Assembly (NCBI GenBank): GCA_001701075.1
Contig: DAAK01000034.1
Coordinates: 1 to 26,008 of the forward strand
Length of the DNA: 26,008 nt
Reading direction: 5' to 3'
From: Bacteroidales bacterium GP3
Lineage (GTDB): Bacteria; Bacteroidota; Bacteroidia; Bacteroidales; Muribaculaceae
Both the position numbers and the translations under genes were made by a program. Below the pieces are notes generated by a model. It saw nothing but the letters and a program-made list of their open reading frames with translations. It ran no database searches and had not been told where the DNA came from. Of the stretch, positions 6,389 through 14,576 are shown in pieces; position 1 is the stretch's first letter, and the number at the start of each line of letters is the position of its first letter.

Positions 6389-7717
6389 CTATCTCCGGGA
6401 GCACCGGAAACCATAGGCAATGATGACAAGGAAGCAGATGAGAGGCAATACAAACGACAGATTCACTGCCGGGAATCCTCCTATCTCTACACAGTCGATT
6501 ATCTTGGCCTGAAGCGGAGGAAGTACCGAACCTCCTAAGATAGCCATAATCAAACCTGCAGCTCCAAATTTAGCATCATCACCCATACCGTCGAGCGCAA
6601 TTCCATAGATAGTCGGGAACATTAGCGACATGCAGGCTGATATTCCGACAAGACAATATAGTCCCTTTATATCCTGGAATATTATCACCCCTGCCGTAAG
6701 CACTGCAGCAGCGGCAGCAAGAATTGCCAAAAGTCGACCGGCATTAATATAGCGCAAGAGATAAGTACATACGAAACGGCTGCCACAGAAGATCGCCATT
6801 GCTATTATATTGTATTTCTGCGATAATACCTCCGCGCTCTTCTCGTCAAGACCCTCAATCATGAATACCCGTGTGCCATACTGAATGATGAATGTCCAGC
6901 ACATGATCTGCGCTCCCACATAGAAGAACTGAGCGATAACACCCTCGCGATAACGGCTCTGGGAGAATATCCTTTTCAGTGTTGGCAAGAAATCTATTGA
7001 ATGTGATTTGTCACCATTCTTAGGCATCTTGACAACAGCGATTACGACAAACATGAGCACAACAACAATGCCAATGAAGACATAAGGAGTGATGAGAGTA
7101 AGTAAGTCGGCATCACGCACTGCTTCGAACTCCGCATCACTAAGATGTGCTCTCTGCTCTGTCTCAAGAGGATTCAGACGAGCCTGGATGAAGTTCATTG
7201 CCACCCACATGCCCATCAGCGATCCAACCGGGTTAAAAGACTGCGCCATATTCAGACGTCGGGTTGCAGTTTCTTCCGGACCCATGGAAAGGATGTATGG
7301 ATTACAGCTCGTTTCCAAGAAGGATAGTCCGCAGGTCAAGATAAAATAAGCGATGAGAAACGGATAATAACTTCCCGTAAGCATCGCGGGATAGAAGAGA
7401 AACGCACCGCAGGCATAAAGACCGAGTCCAAGAAGGACACCTGCTTTGTAGGAAAATCTACGGATAAAGATTGCGGCAGGAAATGCCATGGCAAAGTATC
7501 CTCCGTAGAATGCCACTTGCACAAGAGTGCCATCGGTCACACTCATACGGAAAATCTTAGAGAATGCCTTCACCATCGGATTGGTGATATCATTGGCAAA
7601 TCCCCATAGGGCAAAGCAACTCGTGATGAGGATAAATGGCACCAAGTAGCTGACACCATTCATGCTTAGAAGTGAGTGGGAACCGCCAGCTGCGGCTCCA
7701 TTGTTATTGTCTTTCAT
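6389..7717 (-). CDS. fucP: L-fucose:H+ symporter, MFS family
   Basis: The product has 442 residues, close to E. coli FucP (438), and shows about 12 hydrophobic segments. Hallmarks of the FHS family are the first segment with SCFALWGFANDITNP and the fourth with GLSFLETSCNPYI. Asp43 and Glu135 line up with the E. coli residues Asp46 and Glu135 needed for proton-coupled fucose transport. It is an inner-membrane importer of L-fucose, which gut bacteria release from mucin and host glycans. It follows fucI on the same strand after 79 bases and is probably cotranscribed. Its stop is 6 bases from the end of the convergent helicase gene. Import of another 6-deoxy or hexose sugar cannot be excluded, but the fucI partner supports fucose. 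Confidence 0.93.
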   Translation of the reverse strand: MKDNNNGAAAGGSHSLLSMNGVSYLVPFILITSCFALWGFANDITNPMVKAFSKIFRMSVTDGTLVQVAFYGGYFAMAFPAAIFIRRFSYKAGVLLGLGLYACGAFLFYPAMLTGSYYPFLIAYFILTCGLSFLETSCNPYILSMGPEETATRRLNMAQSFNPVGSLMGMWVAMNFIQARLNPLETEQRAHLSDAEFEAVRDADLLTLITPYVFIGIVVVLMFVVIAVVKMPKNGDKSHSIDFLPTLKRIFSQSRYREGVIAQFFYVGAQIMCWTFIIQYGTRVFMIEGLDEKSAEVLSQKYNIIAMAIFCGSRFVCTYLLRYINAGRLLAILAAAAAVLTAGVIIFQDIKGLYCLVGISACMSLMFPTIYGIALDGMGDDAKFGAAGLIMAILGGSVLPPLQAKIIDCVEIGGFPAVNLSFVLPLICFLVIIAYGFRCSRR

Positions 7718-7734
7718 GGAAATAAAAATAAGCT

Positions 7735-7796
7735 ATCAAAGATTCAATTATTAATCAGATTTAAATCTTTTATCTTTAATCTTTTGTAATTAATCT
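7735..7796 (-). repeat. AT-rich imperfect repeats in the fucI-fucP gap
   Basis: Between the fucI stop and the fucP start, the minus strand reads repeated AAAGATTAA-like units (AAAGATTAATTAC, AAAAGATTA, AAAGATAAAAGATTTAAAT). I see no terminator or promoter consensus, so the tract is probably read through within the operon. Confidence 0.5.
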
Positions 7797-9575
7797 TTAC
7801 TTGTAGATTGGTCCGTAAGCTGCACATGCACGATAGTCGGCGCCCTCCTTGTCCATTCCAAATGCATTCCATGATGCCGGACGGAAAATATCTACGTCCT
7901 CTACATTGTGCATGCACACTGGTATACGCAAGATAGATGCGAGTGTAATCAAGTCCTTACCTATATGGCCATAAGAAATAGCTCCGTGATTAGCACCCCA
8001 GTTGTTCATTACTGAATACACATCCTTGAATGCATCGCGGTCTGGGCAGAGACGGGGCACAAACCATGTCGTTGGCCAAGTAGGATCTGTACGCATATCA
8101 AGCATTTTATTGATTTCAGGATCTACATCAGCAGTCCACCCTTCCGCTAATTGAAGCACAGGGCCAAGTCCCTTCACAAGATTCAGGCGCATCATAGTGA
8201 CGGGCATTCCTCCCTTAGTAAGGAAATTGGAAGAGAAACCACCACCGCGGAAATAGTCACGGTCGGCTGGATACCATGTAGTGGCCTCAAGACATTTCTC
8301 AACATCTGCTTCGGTCATTTCCCAATGAGGTTTCATCACTGCAACTCCATTGGCATCTATTGATTGTCCTGTTCCATCGAGAGTCGTCGCTCCGGAATTG
8401 ATGAGATGTATCATTCCTCCGGCTGCCAGACCTGTTAGTTCTTTGCCAGTGACACGATAGACGGCTTCTGGACTCCAATATGTACGGACATCGCTGAAGA
8501 ACTGAGCCCGATTTGTAAGAAGGTGTCCGAAAAGCATAGCGACACCATTACATGCGTCATTTTCTGTAGCAAGGACGAAAGCTTCGCGAATACCATTCCA
8601 GTCGAAAGAAGTGTTGAGTAATGCTTCAGTAAAATCTCCATTAGGATAGAAATCCGTCCACTGGCGTTGGCCCTGAAAACCGCCTGCAATAGCATTGTGT
8701 CCAAGAGCCTCTTCCTTGAAGCCCATCTCCTTCAGTTTGGGATTTCCTTTCAGTAGGTCGCGCACAATAAGAGTCATCTTGACGACAAACTCCCAGTCCG
8801 CATCCTTTTGCTCGCGGGTTTTCTTCTTTTCCGGACGATTCTTGAAGTCCTCTCCTTCGCGTGGTTTGCAGTATTTTTCTGTCCAGGCCATAGCCTTTTC
8901 ATACTCTTCCTTATCATAGATACCCTCGCTCATGCGGCGCATGATTTCTGTAGCATCGACAGATTCTGTTCGCATTCCAAGATATTCCTGAAAGAAATCA
9001 GGATTTACGATTGAGCCAGCTATGCCCATCGACACAGATCCGATGGAAAGATATGATTTGCCTCGCATTAATGCGACGGCGAGAGCCGCCCTTGCAAAAC
9101 GCAGAATTTTTTCCTGAACATCAGCCGGGATTGTATTGTCATCAAGATCTTGCACATTATGCCCATAGATTCCAAAAGCAGGAAGCCCCTTTTGAGCGTG
9201 GGCTGCCAAGACTGCTGCAAGATATACCGCACCCGGGCGTTCAGTTCCATTGAATCCCCATACAGCCTTCGGCCAATATGGATGCATATCCATGGTTTCA
9301 GAACCATAGCACCAGCAAGAAGTCACAGTAATGGTGGCTCCTACTCCTTCGCGCTCAAATTTTTCGGCACATGCGGCTGTTTCAGGGAAACGTCCTATAG
9401 TCCCGTCAGCTATCACACACTCTACAGGAGTGCCATCTGGATACTTAAGATTTGTGGAAATAAGGTCAGCTACTGCTTTTGCGAGATTCATGGTCTTGTC
9501 TTCAAGACTTTCTCGCACGCCCCCTTGACGGGCGTCAATTGTGGGACGGATTCCGATTTTAGGATAGTTTGTCAT
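7797..9575 (-). CDS. fucI: L-fucose isomerase
   Basis: The 592-residue product matches the E. coli enzyme length (591). The N-terminus PKIGIRPTIDARQGGVRESL is family-typical. The Mn2+-binding and catalytic residues are present: Glu338 in ATENDACNG, Asp362 in FFSDVRTYWSPEAV, and a His at about 530 in NNWGANHGAISYGHIGKD, matching E. coli Glu337, Asp361 and His528 with small offsets. The enzyme interconverts L-fucose and L-fuculose, the first cytoplasmic step of fucose use, and also acts on D-arabinose in many species. It leads a two-gene operon with fucP. No fucose kinase, aldolase or regulator gene lies in the window, so the rest of the pathway must be elsewhere. Confidence 0.96.
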   Translation of the reverse strand: MTNYPKIGIRPTIDARQGGVRESLEDKTMNLAKAVADLISTNLKYPDGTPVECVIADGTIGRFPETAACAEKFEREGVGATITVTSCWCYGSETMDMHPYWPKAVWGFNGTERPGAVYLAAVLAAHAQKGLPAFGIYGHNVQDLDDNTIPADVQEKILRFARAALAVALMRGKSYLSIGSVSMGIAGSIVNPDFFQEYLGMRTESVDATEIMRRMSEGIYDKEEYEKAMAWTEKYCKPREGEDFKNRPEKKKTREQKDADWEFVVKMTLIVRDLLKGNPKLKEMGFKEEALGHNAIAGGFQGQRQWTDFYPNGDFTEALLNTSFDWNGIREAFVLATENDACNGVAMLFGHLLTNRAQFFSDVRTYWSPEAVYRVTGKELTGLAAGGMIHLINSGATTLDGTGQSIDANGVAVMKPHWEMTEADVEKCLEATTWYPADRDYFRGGGFSSNFLTKGGMPVTMMRLNLVKGLGPVLQLAEGWTADVDPEINKMLDMRTDPTWPTTWFVPRLCPDRDAFKDVYSVMNNWGANHGAISYGHIGKDLITLASILRIPVCMHNVEDVDIFRPASWNAFGMDKEGADYRACAAYGPIYK

Positions 9576-9589
9576 TGTTGTTGAGTTTT

Positions 9590-9632
9590 CTGATATCAGC
9601 TTTCAGGTGAATAAAGCCAACTTGAAAGTTGG
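9590..9632 (-). promoter_or_regulatory. Two short palindromes upstream of fucI
   Basis: CTGATATCAG at 9590-9599 is a perfect 10-base palindrome, 15 bases before the fucI start codon. CCAACT-TGAA-AGTTGG at 9617-9632 is a 6-bp hairpin farther up. I see no TAnnTTTG box on the minus strand here. They are candidates for fucose-responsive control sites, but short palindromes arise by chance. Confidence 0.25.
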
Positions 9633-9635
9633 AAT

Positions 9636-9676
9636 AAAAAAAGAAGGGTCTGCACCGTTGACACGGCAGACCCTTC
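9636..9676 (-). terminator. Rho-independent terminator of the Bax-inhibitor family gene
   Basis: GAAGGGTCTGC (9643-9653) and GCAGACCCTTC (9666-9676) form a perfect 11-bp stem. On the minus strand it is followed by seven T (complement of 9636-9642). It begins 8 bases after the stop of the gene at 9685-10410 and isolates it from fucI. Confidence 0.88.
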
Positions 9677-9684
9677 AATATTAA

Positions 9685-10410
9685 TTAGTCACGGTTACCA
9701 CCGAAAATACGCAGGATGAAGAGGAAGAGGTTGATGAAGTCGAGATAAAGGTTCATCGCACCCATGGTAGCAAGTTTGTCGGAAAGTGCCGGATCAAGAT
9801 TTGCTGCTGCCAATTGCTTCACTTGCTGGGTATCCCATGCGGTCAGACCGGTGAAGATGAGAACACCTACAAATGAGATAATATAGCTCATAGTGCTGCT
9901 GTGCAAGAAGATGTTGACAAGCATTGCAATGATGAGTCCGAAAAGTGCCATCATCAGGAATGAGCCCATCTTGGTGAGGTCGGCCTTAGTGAAATATCCA
10001 TACACCGACATTGCACCGAAAGTGCCGGCGGTGATAAAGAATGTGGCCACGATTGCCGTCATCTTATATGCAAGGAATATACTGCTTAGGAAAGTGCCCA
10101 TAAGAGCAGAATATACAAGGAAAAGCGCAAGCACTGTTCCGCTCGACATATTCTGCATTCGCACCGGAATGAGGATAGCCATCGCAAACATTGCGATAAT
10201 GAGTCCCCACATCACGATCTGGTTGCCGAATATGATATTGAGCATTGCCGGGCTGGAAGCTACGCCAAGGGCGCAGAACGCTGATACGAGAAGTCCGATG
10301 GTCATACGGACATAGACACGCTTCATGACGGAATTTGTCTGACGTGCCACTGCAGAGCCACCATAATAGGGAGGAGGAGTCTGCTGAGGGTTATTGTAAT
10401 CTGGATACAT
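9685..10410 (-). CDS. Bax inhibitor-1 / YccA family membrane protein
   Basis: The 241-residue protein has a Pro/Tyr-rich cytoplasmic start (NPQQTPPPYYGGS), then seven hydrophobic segments between about residue 35 and the end. Family signatures are MTIGLLVSAFCALG in the first segment, TGLTAWDTQQVKQL after the sixth and NLYLDFINLFLFILRIFG at the C-terminus. The Asp residues in the last two motifs match the conserved pair implicated in pH-dependent Ca2+ leak in the bacterial homologue BsYetJ. It is an inner-membrane protein; the physiological role in bacteria is not settled. It stands alone, with its own terminator and a 100-base gap to argS. Confidence 0.9.
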   Translation of the reverse strand: MYPDYNNPQQTPPPYYGGSAVARQTNSVMKRVYVRMTIGLLVSAFCALGVASSPAMLNIIFGNQIVMWGLIIAMFAMAILIPVRMQNMSSGTVLALFLVYSALMGTFLSSIFLAYKMTAIVATFFITAGTFGAMSVYGYFTKADLTKMGSFLMMALFGLIIAMLVNIFLHSSTMSYIISFVGVLIFTGLTAWDTQQVKQLAAANLDPALSDKLATMGAMNLYLDFINLFLFILRIFGGNRD

Positions 10411-10510
10411 TTTTTGGTTTAGTTAAAATTATTAGACTTATAGGATTCATAGGACAACGCCCATTATTCCCATATAATATAGACAACAAAACCTATGCCA
10501 AAGTTTAATG

Positions 10511-12292
10511 CTACATTCTTTCTGGCATCTCCATGCCAAGAAGACCAACTCCGGTCTTCAGTGTACGGGCTACAACATAGCTAAGCAAAAGGCGCAATTG
10601 GCGCACTGCTGGGTTCTCTTCCTTAAGTATGCTATAGTCATGATAGAAGCGGTTGTATTCCTTGGCAAGTTCAAAACAATAGTTGGCAATCAGCGACGGG
10701 CTGTAAGTACGGCCTGCTTCCTTTACTACTTCAGGGAAGTCTGCTACTTTCTGAATCAGGTCAGACTCTGCCTCATTTGGAATGGCTGTAGGCATATACA
10801 AAGGATCAAAATCATCCCCTGCCCTACGGAGCACAGACTGTACTCGCGCATATGTATACTGTAAGAATGGACCGGTATTGCCATTGAAGTCAATCGATTC
10901 CTTAGGATTGAAAAGCATATTCTTACGGGGATCTACCTTTAGCAAGAAGTATTTTAAGGCTCCCATTCCTACTATGCGGGCAACTTCGGCACGCTCTTCT
11001 TCAGGCATATCGGCAAAGCGTTCTGCTCCGGTTTCTGCAGCGTCGGCAATCATCTTGTCAATGAGGTCGTCAGCATCCACCACCGTACCTTCACGGCTCT
11101 TCATCTTACCCTCGGGAAGCTCCACCATGCCATAGGAGAAATGAGTCAAGTCTTTGCCCCACTTGAAGCCAAGCTTATCAAGAAGAAGCGAAAGCACCTG
11201 GAAGTGATAGTTCTGCTCGTTTCCGACCACATAGATCATCTTGTCGATAGGATAATCCTGATAGCGGAGCTTCGCAGTGCCTATGTCTTGAGTCATATAG
11301 ACCGATGTGCCGTCGGCACGCAGAAGAAGCTTATGGTCAAGACCATCAGGAGTCAAGTCGGCCCATACCGAACCATCTTCCTTTCTGTACATGATACCTT
11401 CATCAAGACCTTTCAACACAAGATCTTTGCCCTGAAGATAGGTGTCGCTCTCATAATAAATCTTATCGAAACCGACACCGAGACGGCGATAGGTCTCGTC
11501 AAATCCTGCATACACCCATTCGTTCATCATCTTCCATAGGTCGCGCACTTCCTTGTCGCCAGCTTCCCATTTGCGAAGCATCTCACGCGCTTCGAGCATC
11601 AGGGGAGATTTTGCTTTTGCTTCATCTTCAGAAAGATTTTCCTTCTCCATCAGCTCTTTCACCTCATCCTTGAAGTGACGGTCGAAAAGCACATAGAAAT
11701 CGCCAATCAGATGATCGCCCTTTTTGCCTGTGGATTCTGGAGTGGCTCCATCTCCCCATTTTTTCCATGCAAGCATCGACTTGCATATATGTATACCACG
11801 GTCGTTTACTATATTGGTTTTGACCACCTTATGGCCATTTGCCTCAAGAATCAGAGAGAGCGAATATCCGAGGAGATTATTACGCACATGTCCGAGATGC
11901 AGCGGTTTATTTGTGTTGGGGCTGGAATACTCTACCATCACAAGATCGGAATTTTCATCTGCATGCTGGATTCCAAATTCTTCGTCTTCTGCTATGCTAT
12001 GGAGGGTAGTCAACCAGAATGTAGGATTTACGGATATGTTGAGGAAGCCCTTGACTACGTTAAACTTTTCAACGGCAGGCACATTCTCCACAAGCCACTC
12101 TCCTATTTCTGTAGCAGTAGCTTCCGGCGACTTATGCGAGGCCTTCAAGAATGGGAAAGCCATTATGGTAAGGTTTCCTTCAAATTCTTTTTTAGTTTGT
12201 TGCGGCTGAATCTTGTCAGCAGGAAAATCAAGGCCATAGAGTGCCTTTACTGCATCACTCACGCCTTGGGTGATAATGGATTCTATCTTCAT
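10511..12292 (-). CDS. argS: Arginyl-tRNA synthetase
   Basis: The product has 593 residues, the usual length. The N-terminal additional domain is followed by the class I signature HLGH at 132-135 within SSPNTNKPLHLGHVRNN. The second signature appears as KMKSREG (about 396-402), where ArgRS often deviates from KMSKS. The C-terminal helical anticodon-binding domain ends LLGMEMPERM, typical of the family. The enzyme charges tRNA-Arg with arginine in the cytoplasm and needs the tRNA for activation. A near-consensus promoter lies 25 bases upstream of the start codon (12318-12349). Confidence 0.97.
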   Translation of the reverse strand: MKIESIITQGVSDAVKALYGLDFPADKIQPQQTKKEFEGNLTIMAFPFLKASHKSPEATATEIGEWLVENVPAVEKFNVVKGFLNISVNPTFWLTTLHSIAEDEEFGIQHADENSDLVMVEYSSPNTNKPLHLGHVRNNLLGYSLSLILEANGHKVVKTNIVNDRGIHICKSMLAWKKWGDGATPESTGKKGDHLIGDFYVLFDRHFKDEVKELMEKENLSEDEAKAKSPLMLEAREMLRKWEAGDKEVRDLWKMMNEWVYAGFDETYRRLGVGFDKIYYESDTYLQGKDLVLKGLDEGIMYRKEDGSVWADLTPDGLDHKLLLRADGTSVYMTQDIGTAKLRYQDYPIDKMIYVVGNEQNYHFQVLSLLLDKLGFKWGKDLTHFSYGMVELPEGKMKSREGTVVDADDLIDKMIADAAETGAERFADMPEEERAEVARIVGMGALKYFLLKVDPRKNMLFNPKESIDFNGNTGPFLQYTYARVQSVLRRAGDDFDPLYMPTAIPNEAESDLIQKVADFPEVVKEAGRTYSPSLIANYCFELAKEYNRFYHDYSILKEENPAVRQLRLLLSYVVARTLKTGVGLLGMEMPERM

Positions 12293-12317
12293 TGTATATG
12301 ATTGTCAAATTCGTATG

Positions 12318-12349
12318 CAAATTTAACAATAAATACCGACATATACAAA
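12318..12349 (-). promoter_or_regulatory. argS promoter
   Basis: On the minus strand, TTTG (complement of 12346-12349) is followed after 20 bases by TAAATTTG (complement of 12318-12325), a perfect TTTG-N20-TAnnTTTG promoter. The -33 element lies in the T tract of the HU terminator. Confidence 0.75.
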
Positions 12350-12396
12350 AAAATCAGCAGGCTCACTTCCAGAATTAGGAAGAAGCCTGCTGATTT
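12347..12396 (-). terminator. Terminator of the HU gene
   Basis: AAATCAGCAGGCT (12351-12363) pairs perfectly with AGCCTGCTGATTT (12384-12396). An inner CTTCC/GGAAG pair extends the hairpin. On the minus strand seven T follow (complement of 12347-12353). Confidence 0.88.
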
Positions 12397-12425
12397 TATC
12401 TGTTATCCTTTACGAATGGAGATTA

Positions 12426-12689
12426 TTACTTGCCAAGGCCATCGGCCGGTTTGAACTTAACCACCTTGCGTGCCGGGATCTGGATCTTTTCTTTTGTACG
12501 TGGGTTGATGCCTTCACGTGAAGGTTTTTCAACTACTGCGAAAGTGCCGAAGCCGATGAGCTGCACTTTGTCTTCATTTGCCAATGCCTGGCTGATTGAT
12601 TCAAGAACTGCGTCAAGAGCTTTCTTGGAGTCTACCTTGCTGAGACTTGCCTTAGCTGCGATTTCGTTTACGAGATCTGTCTTGTTCAT
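12426..12689 (-). CDS. HU-family DNA-binding protein
   Basis: The 87-residue protein begins MNKTDLVNEIAAKASLSKVDSKK and has the arm motif VQLIGFGTFAVVEKPSREGINPRTKEKIQIPARKV. The GFGTF turn and the Pro at the tip of the DNA-binding arm (INPRT) are intact. HU dimers bend and compact the nucleoid and assist replication and recombination. The length is near the usual 90. It is monocistronic, with a strong promoter upstream and a strong terminator downstream. It is divergent from the rhomboid operon across about 230 bases. Confidence 0.95.
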   Translation of the reverse strand: MNKTDLVNEIAAKASLSKVDSKKALDAVLESISQALANEDKVQLIGFGTFAVVEKPSREGINPRTKEKIQIPARKVVKFKPADGLGK

Positions 12690-12757
12690 AATTCAAATTT
12701 TAGGGTTATTATTTGTTCTTTTGAGTCTGCTTTTTTAAGCATAACACTTTCAAGACG

Positions 12758-12788
12758 CAAATATAGTGTTTAAAACGCTAACAACAAA
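12758..12788 (-). promoter_or_regulatory. HU gene promoter
   Basis: On the minus strand, TTTG (complement of 12785-12788) is followed after 19 bases by TATATTTG (complement of 12758-12765), fitting TTTG-N19-TAnnTTTG. The expected leader is about 60 bases. Confidence 0.75.
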
Positions 12789-12870
12789 CTTTTCAATGAA
12801 AAAAATTATAAAAATATATAAAATTTTACGATTTTACCCCTTCTCCACCTAAAATACGGACTAAAATTGC

Positions 12871-12878
12871 TAATTTTG
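12871..12878 (+). promoter_or_regulatory. -7 box of the rhomboid operon
   Basis: TAATTTTG fits TAnnTTTG. No TTTG lies at the proper -33 distance. A start site near 12885 would exclude the TTG at 12881 as start codon and supports ATG 12917. Confidence 0.5.
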
Positions 12879-12916
12879 CATTGTTAAAAAATATCGAAAA
12901 CCCAAAAGTCCAATAT

Positions 12917-13681
12917 ATGTACAATGGATCTACATCCGGCGGCTGGTGGCGCTCCATCCCCCCGGTGACAAAAAACCTGATAATAATCAATTTTATAATT
13001 TGGCTGGCTGAAATTCTGGTGCCTGGATTTAATAAGACGCTTGTCGACTACCTCGGGCTTCATCTGTTTGGCAGCTCCCTTTTCAATCCTGCACAGATAT
13101 TCACATATATGTTCATGCACGATCCCCACAGTCCTGCACACATTCTATTCAACATGTTCTCACTTTGGATGTTCGGCAGAATTCTCGAACAAGTATGGGG
13201 TGCAAAGCGCTTCCTTATGTTCTATCTCGTCTGCGGTGTAGGTGCCGCTCTCGTGCAGGAGGGCGTTTGGGAGCTAACGTGGAAATCTGAATATATCGAT
13301 GGCATTGCTCGTCTCAATGGTCTGACCAACGAGCATATGAGAGCGATCGTGGATGCTGCCGTGCAAAATGGAGACACCAAGTGGATAGATGCGATTGCCG
13401 ATTTCAAGTCGATGATGGTGACAATTGGAGCTTCAGGCGCAATCTATGGCATCCTGCTCGGCTTCGCATTCACTTTCCCCGATATGCCACTCTATCTCTT
13501 CTTCATTCCTGTGCCTATAAAGGCTAAGTATATGGTGATTGGATACGGTGTGATAGAGTTCTTCCTTGGCGTAAGCGGCAGTATGAGCACCGTAGCTCAT
13601 TTTGCTCATCTCGGAGGAATGCTCTTCGGCATATTCATTCTTCTCTATTGGAAGAAGAAAGGGATGCTACACCGTTATTAA
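12917..13681 (+). CDS. Rhomboid-family intramembrane serine protease (first of pair)
   Basis: Taking ATG 12917, which lies downstream of the -7 box, the protein has 254 residues and about six membrane segments. The HxxxN motif (AHILFN; His75, Asn79) helps form the oxyanion hole. The nucleophile is Ser173 in TIGASGAIYG, and the general base is His231 in AHFAHLGGMLFG, so the Ser-His dyad is complete. A roughly 45-residue hydrophilic insert (about 118-165) precedes the GASGA segment; I recall similar inserts in Bacteroidetes homologues. The enzyme should cleave membrane helices of unknown substrates in the inner membrane. A second rhomboid follows 31 bases later on the same strand. Confidence 0.92.
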   Translation: MYNGSTSGGWWRSIPPVTKNLIIINFIIWLAEILVPGFNKTLVDYLGLHLFGSSLFNPAQIFTYMFMHDPHSPAHILFNMFSLWMFGRILEQVWGAKRFLMFYLVCGVGAALVQEGVWELTWKSEYIDGIARLNGLTNEHMRAIVDAAVQNGDTKWIDAIADFKSMMVTIGASGAIYGILLGFAFTFPDMPLYLFFIPVPIKAKYMVIGYGVIEFFLGVSGSMSTVAHFAHLGGMLFGIFILLYWKKKGMLHRY

Positions 13682-13712
13682 CGATTATGATAATACGAAG
13701 AACGCATAGTAC

Positions 13713-14540
13713 ATGACATTAATTGATAAGTGGAAATCATATTGTGGAGGAAGTTCCATATTAGCATGGCTTACCATTGGCGAGGTAATGATATGGATAA
13801 TTGTGACCATATTGTCACTCGCAGGGCGCATGATGCATTTCAATGTTCCTATAGCCGAATGGACAACTCTCCCATCATATTTTCCTCTCTTCCTTAGCCG
13901 TCCATGGACATTGGTATCATATATGGCAGTGCATTTTGATGTGCTGCACATGCTTTTCAACGTTCTTTGGCTCTATTGGTTTGGAACGATAATGCTGATC
14001 ACACTTTCCGACCGACATCTTTTGCTTACATTCATAGGAGGAGGCTTGGTCGGGGGCCTTCTATTTTTGGGATCAGCAGCAATTGGCTATGGCTCTGGAT
14101 GGCTCTGCGGAGCCAGTGCTGCTGTAATAGCAGTTATGTGCGTGGCGGCTATCCGTCTGCCCGACCATAGGATCAAGATGTTCCTTATCGGGGAAGTTAA
14201 GCTCAAATGGGTGGCTGTGGTATGCTGTCTTCTGACTTTCCTTGGAGGAGGAGGCAATCAAGCGGCTCATATAGGAGGTCTTTTATGGGGTGTTGCCATT
14301 GGACTTCTTTTGCAAAAAGGCATTGACCCTACAAAATGTTTACCCTCCTTTCATCGCAATGCCACAAAGACTGCCTATGAGCGGAAACCTGAAATGATGG
14401 TCCGTATGCTTAAGCAACGCCAAAATGATATGGATCGCCTTGATTCTCTTCTCGACAAGATTAAGCTCTCCGGCTACGAGAGTCTCTCGCGCAAGGAGCG
14501 TAAGGAACTCAACGACCTCTCCACCCGCCTCAAAAAATAA
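13713..14540 (+). CDS. Rhomboid-family intramembrane serine protease (second of pair)
   Basis: This 275-residue protein is related to its upstream neighbour but divergent. It keeps the HxxxN motif (HMLFN; His79, Asn83), the nucleophile Ser135 in WLCGASAAVIAV (GASA rather than GASG) and His186 in NQAAHIGGLLWG. After the last membrane segment a basic cytoplasmic tail of about 70 residues ends with DRLDSLLDKIKLSGYESLSR, the short helical C-terminal module common in Bacteroidetes rhomboids. Both copies look active, so they may cut different substrates. A 36-base gap with a CCCATAACCC repeat separates it from the EEP-family gene, and all three are probably one transcript. Confidence 0.9.
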   Translation: MTLIDKWKSYCGGSSILAWLTIGEVMIWIIVTILSLAGRMMHFNVPIAEWTTLPSYFPLFLSRPWTLVSYMAVHFDVLHMLFNVLWLYWFGTIMLITLSDRHLLLTFIGGGLVGGLLFLGSAAIGYGSGWLCGASAAVIAVMCVAAIRLPDHRIKMFLIGEVKLKWVAVVCCLLTFLGGGGNQAAHIGGLLWGVAIGLLLQKGIDPTKCLPSFHRNATKTAYERKPEMMVRMLKQRQNDMDRLDSLLDKIKLSGYESLSRKERKELNDLSTRLKK

Positions 14541-14549
14541 TCTCCTCCA

Positions 14550-14570
14550 CCCCATAACCCTATAACCCTT
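14550..14570 (+). repeat. CCCATAACCCTATAACC tract (copy 1)
   Basis: The 18 bases 14550-14567 are identical to 17845-17862, and a shorter relative occurs at 19623-19636. This copy ends 6 bases before the start codon at 14577, in the space where a ribosome-binding site would lie. Confidence 0.75.
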
Positions 14571-14576
14571 ATCAAT

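Noticed and set aside
11675..12301. 208-residue plus-strand frame
   Set aside because: It is entirely antisense to argS, which has complete family motifs.
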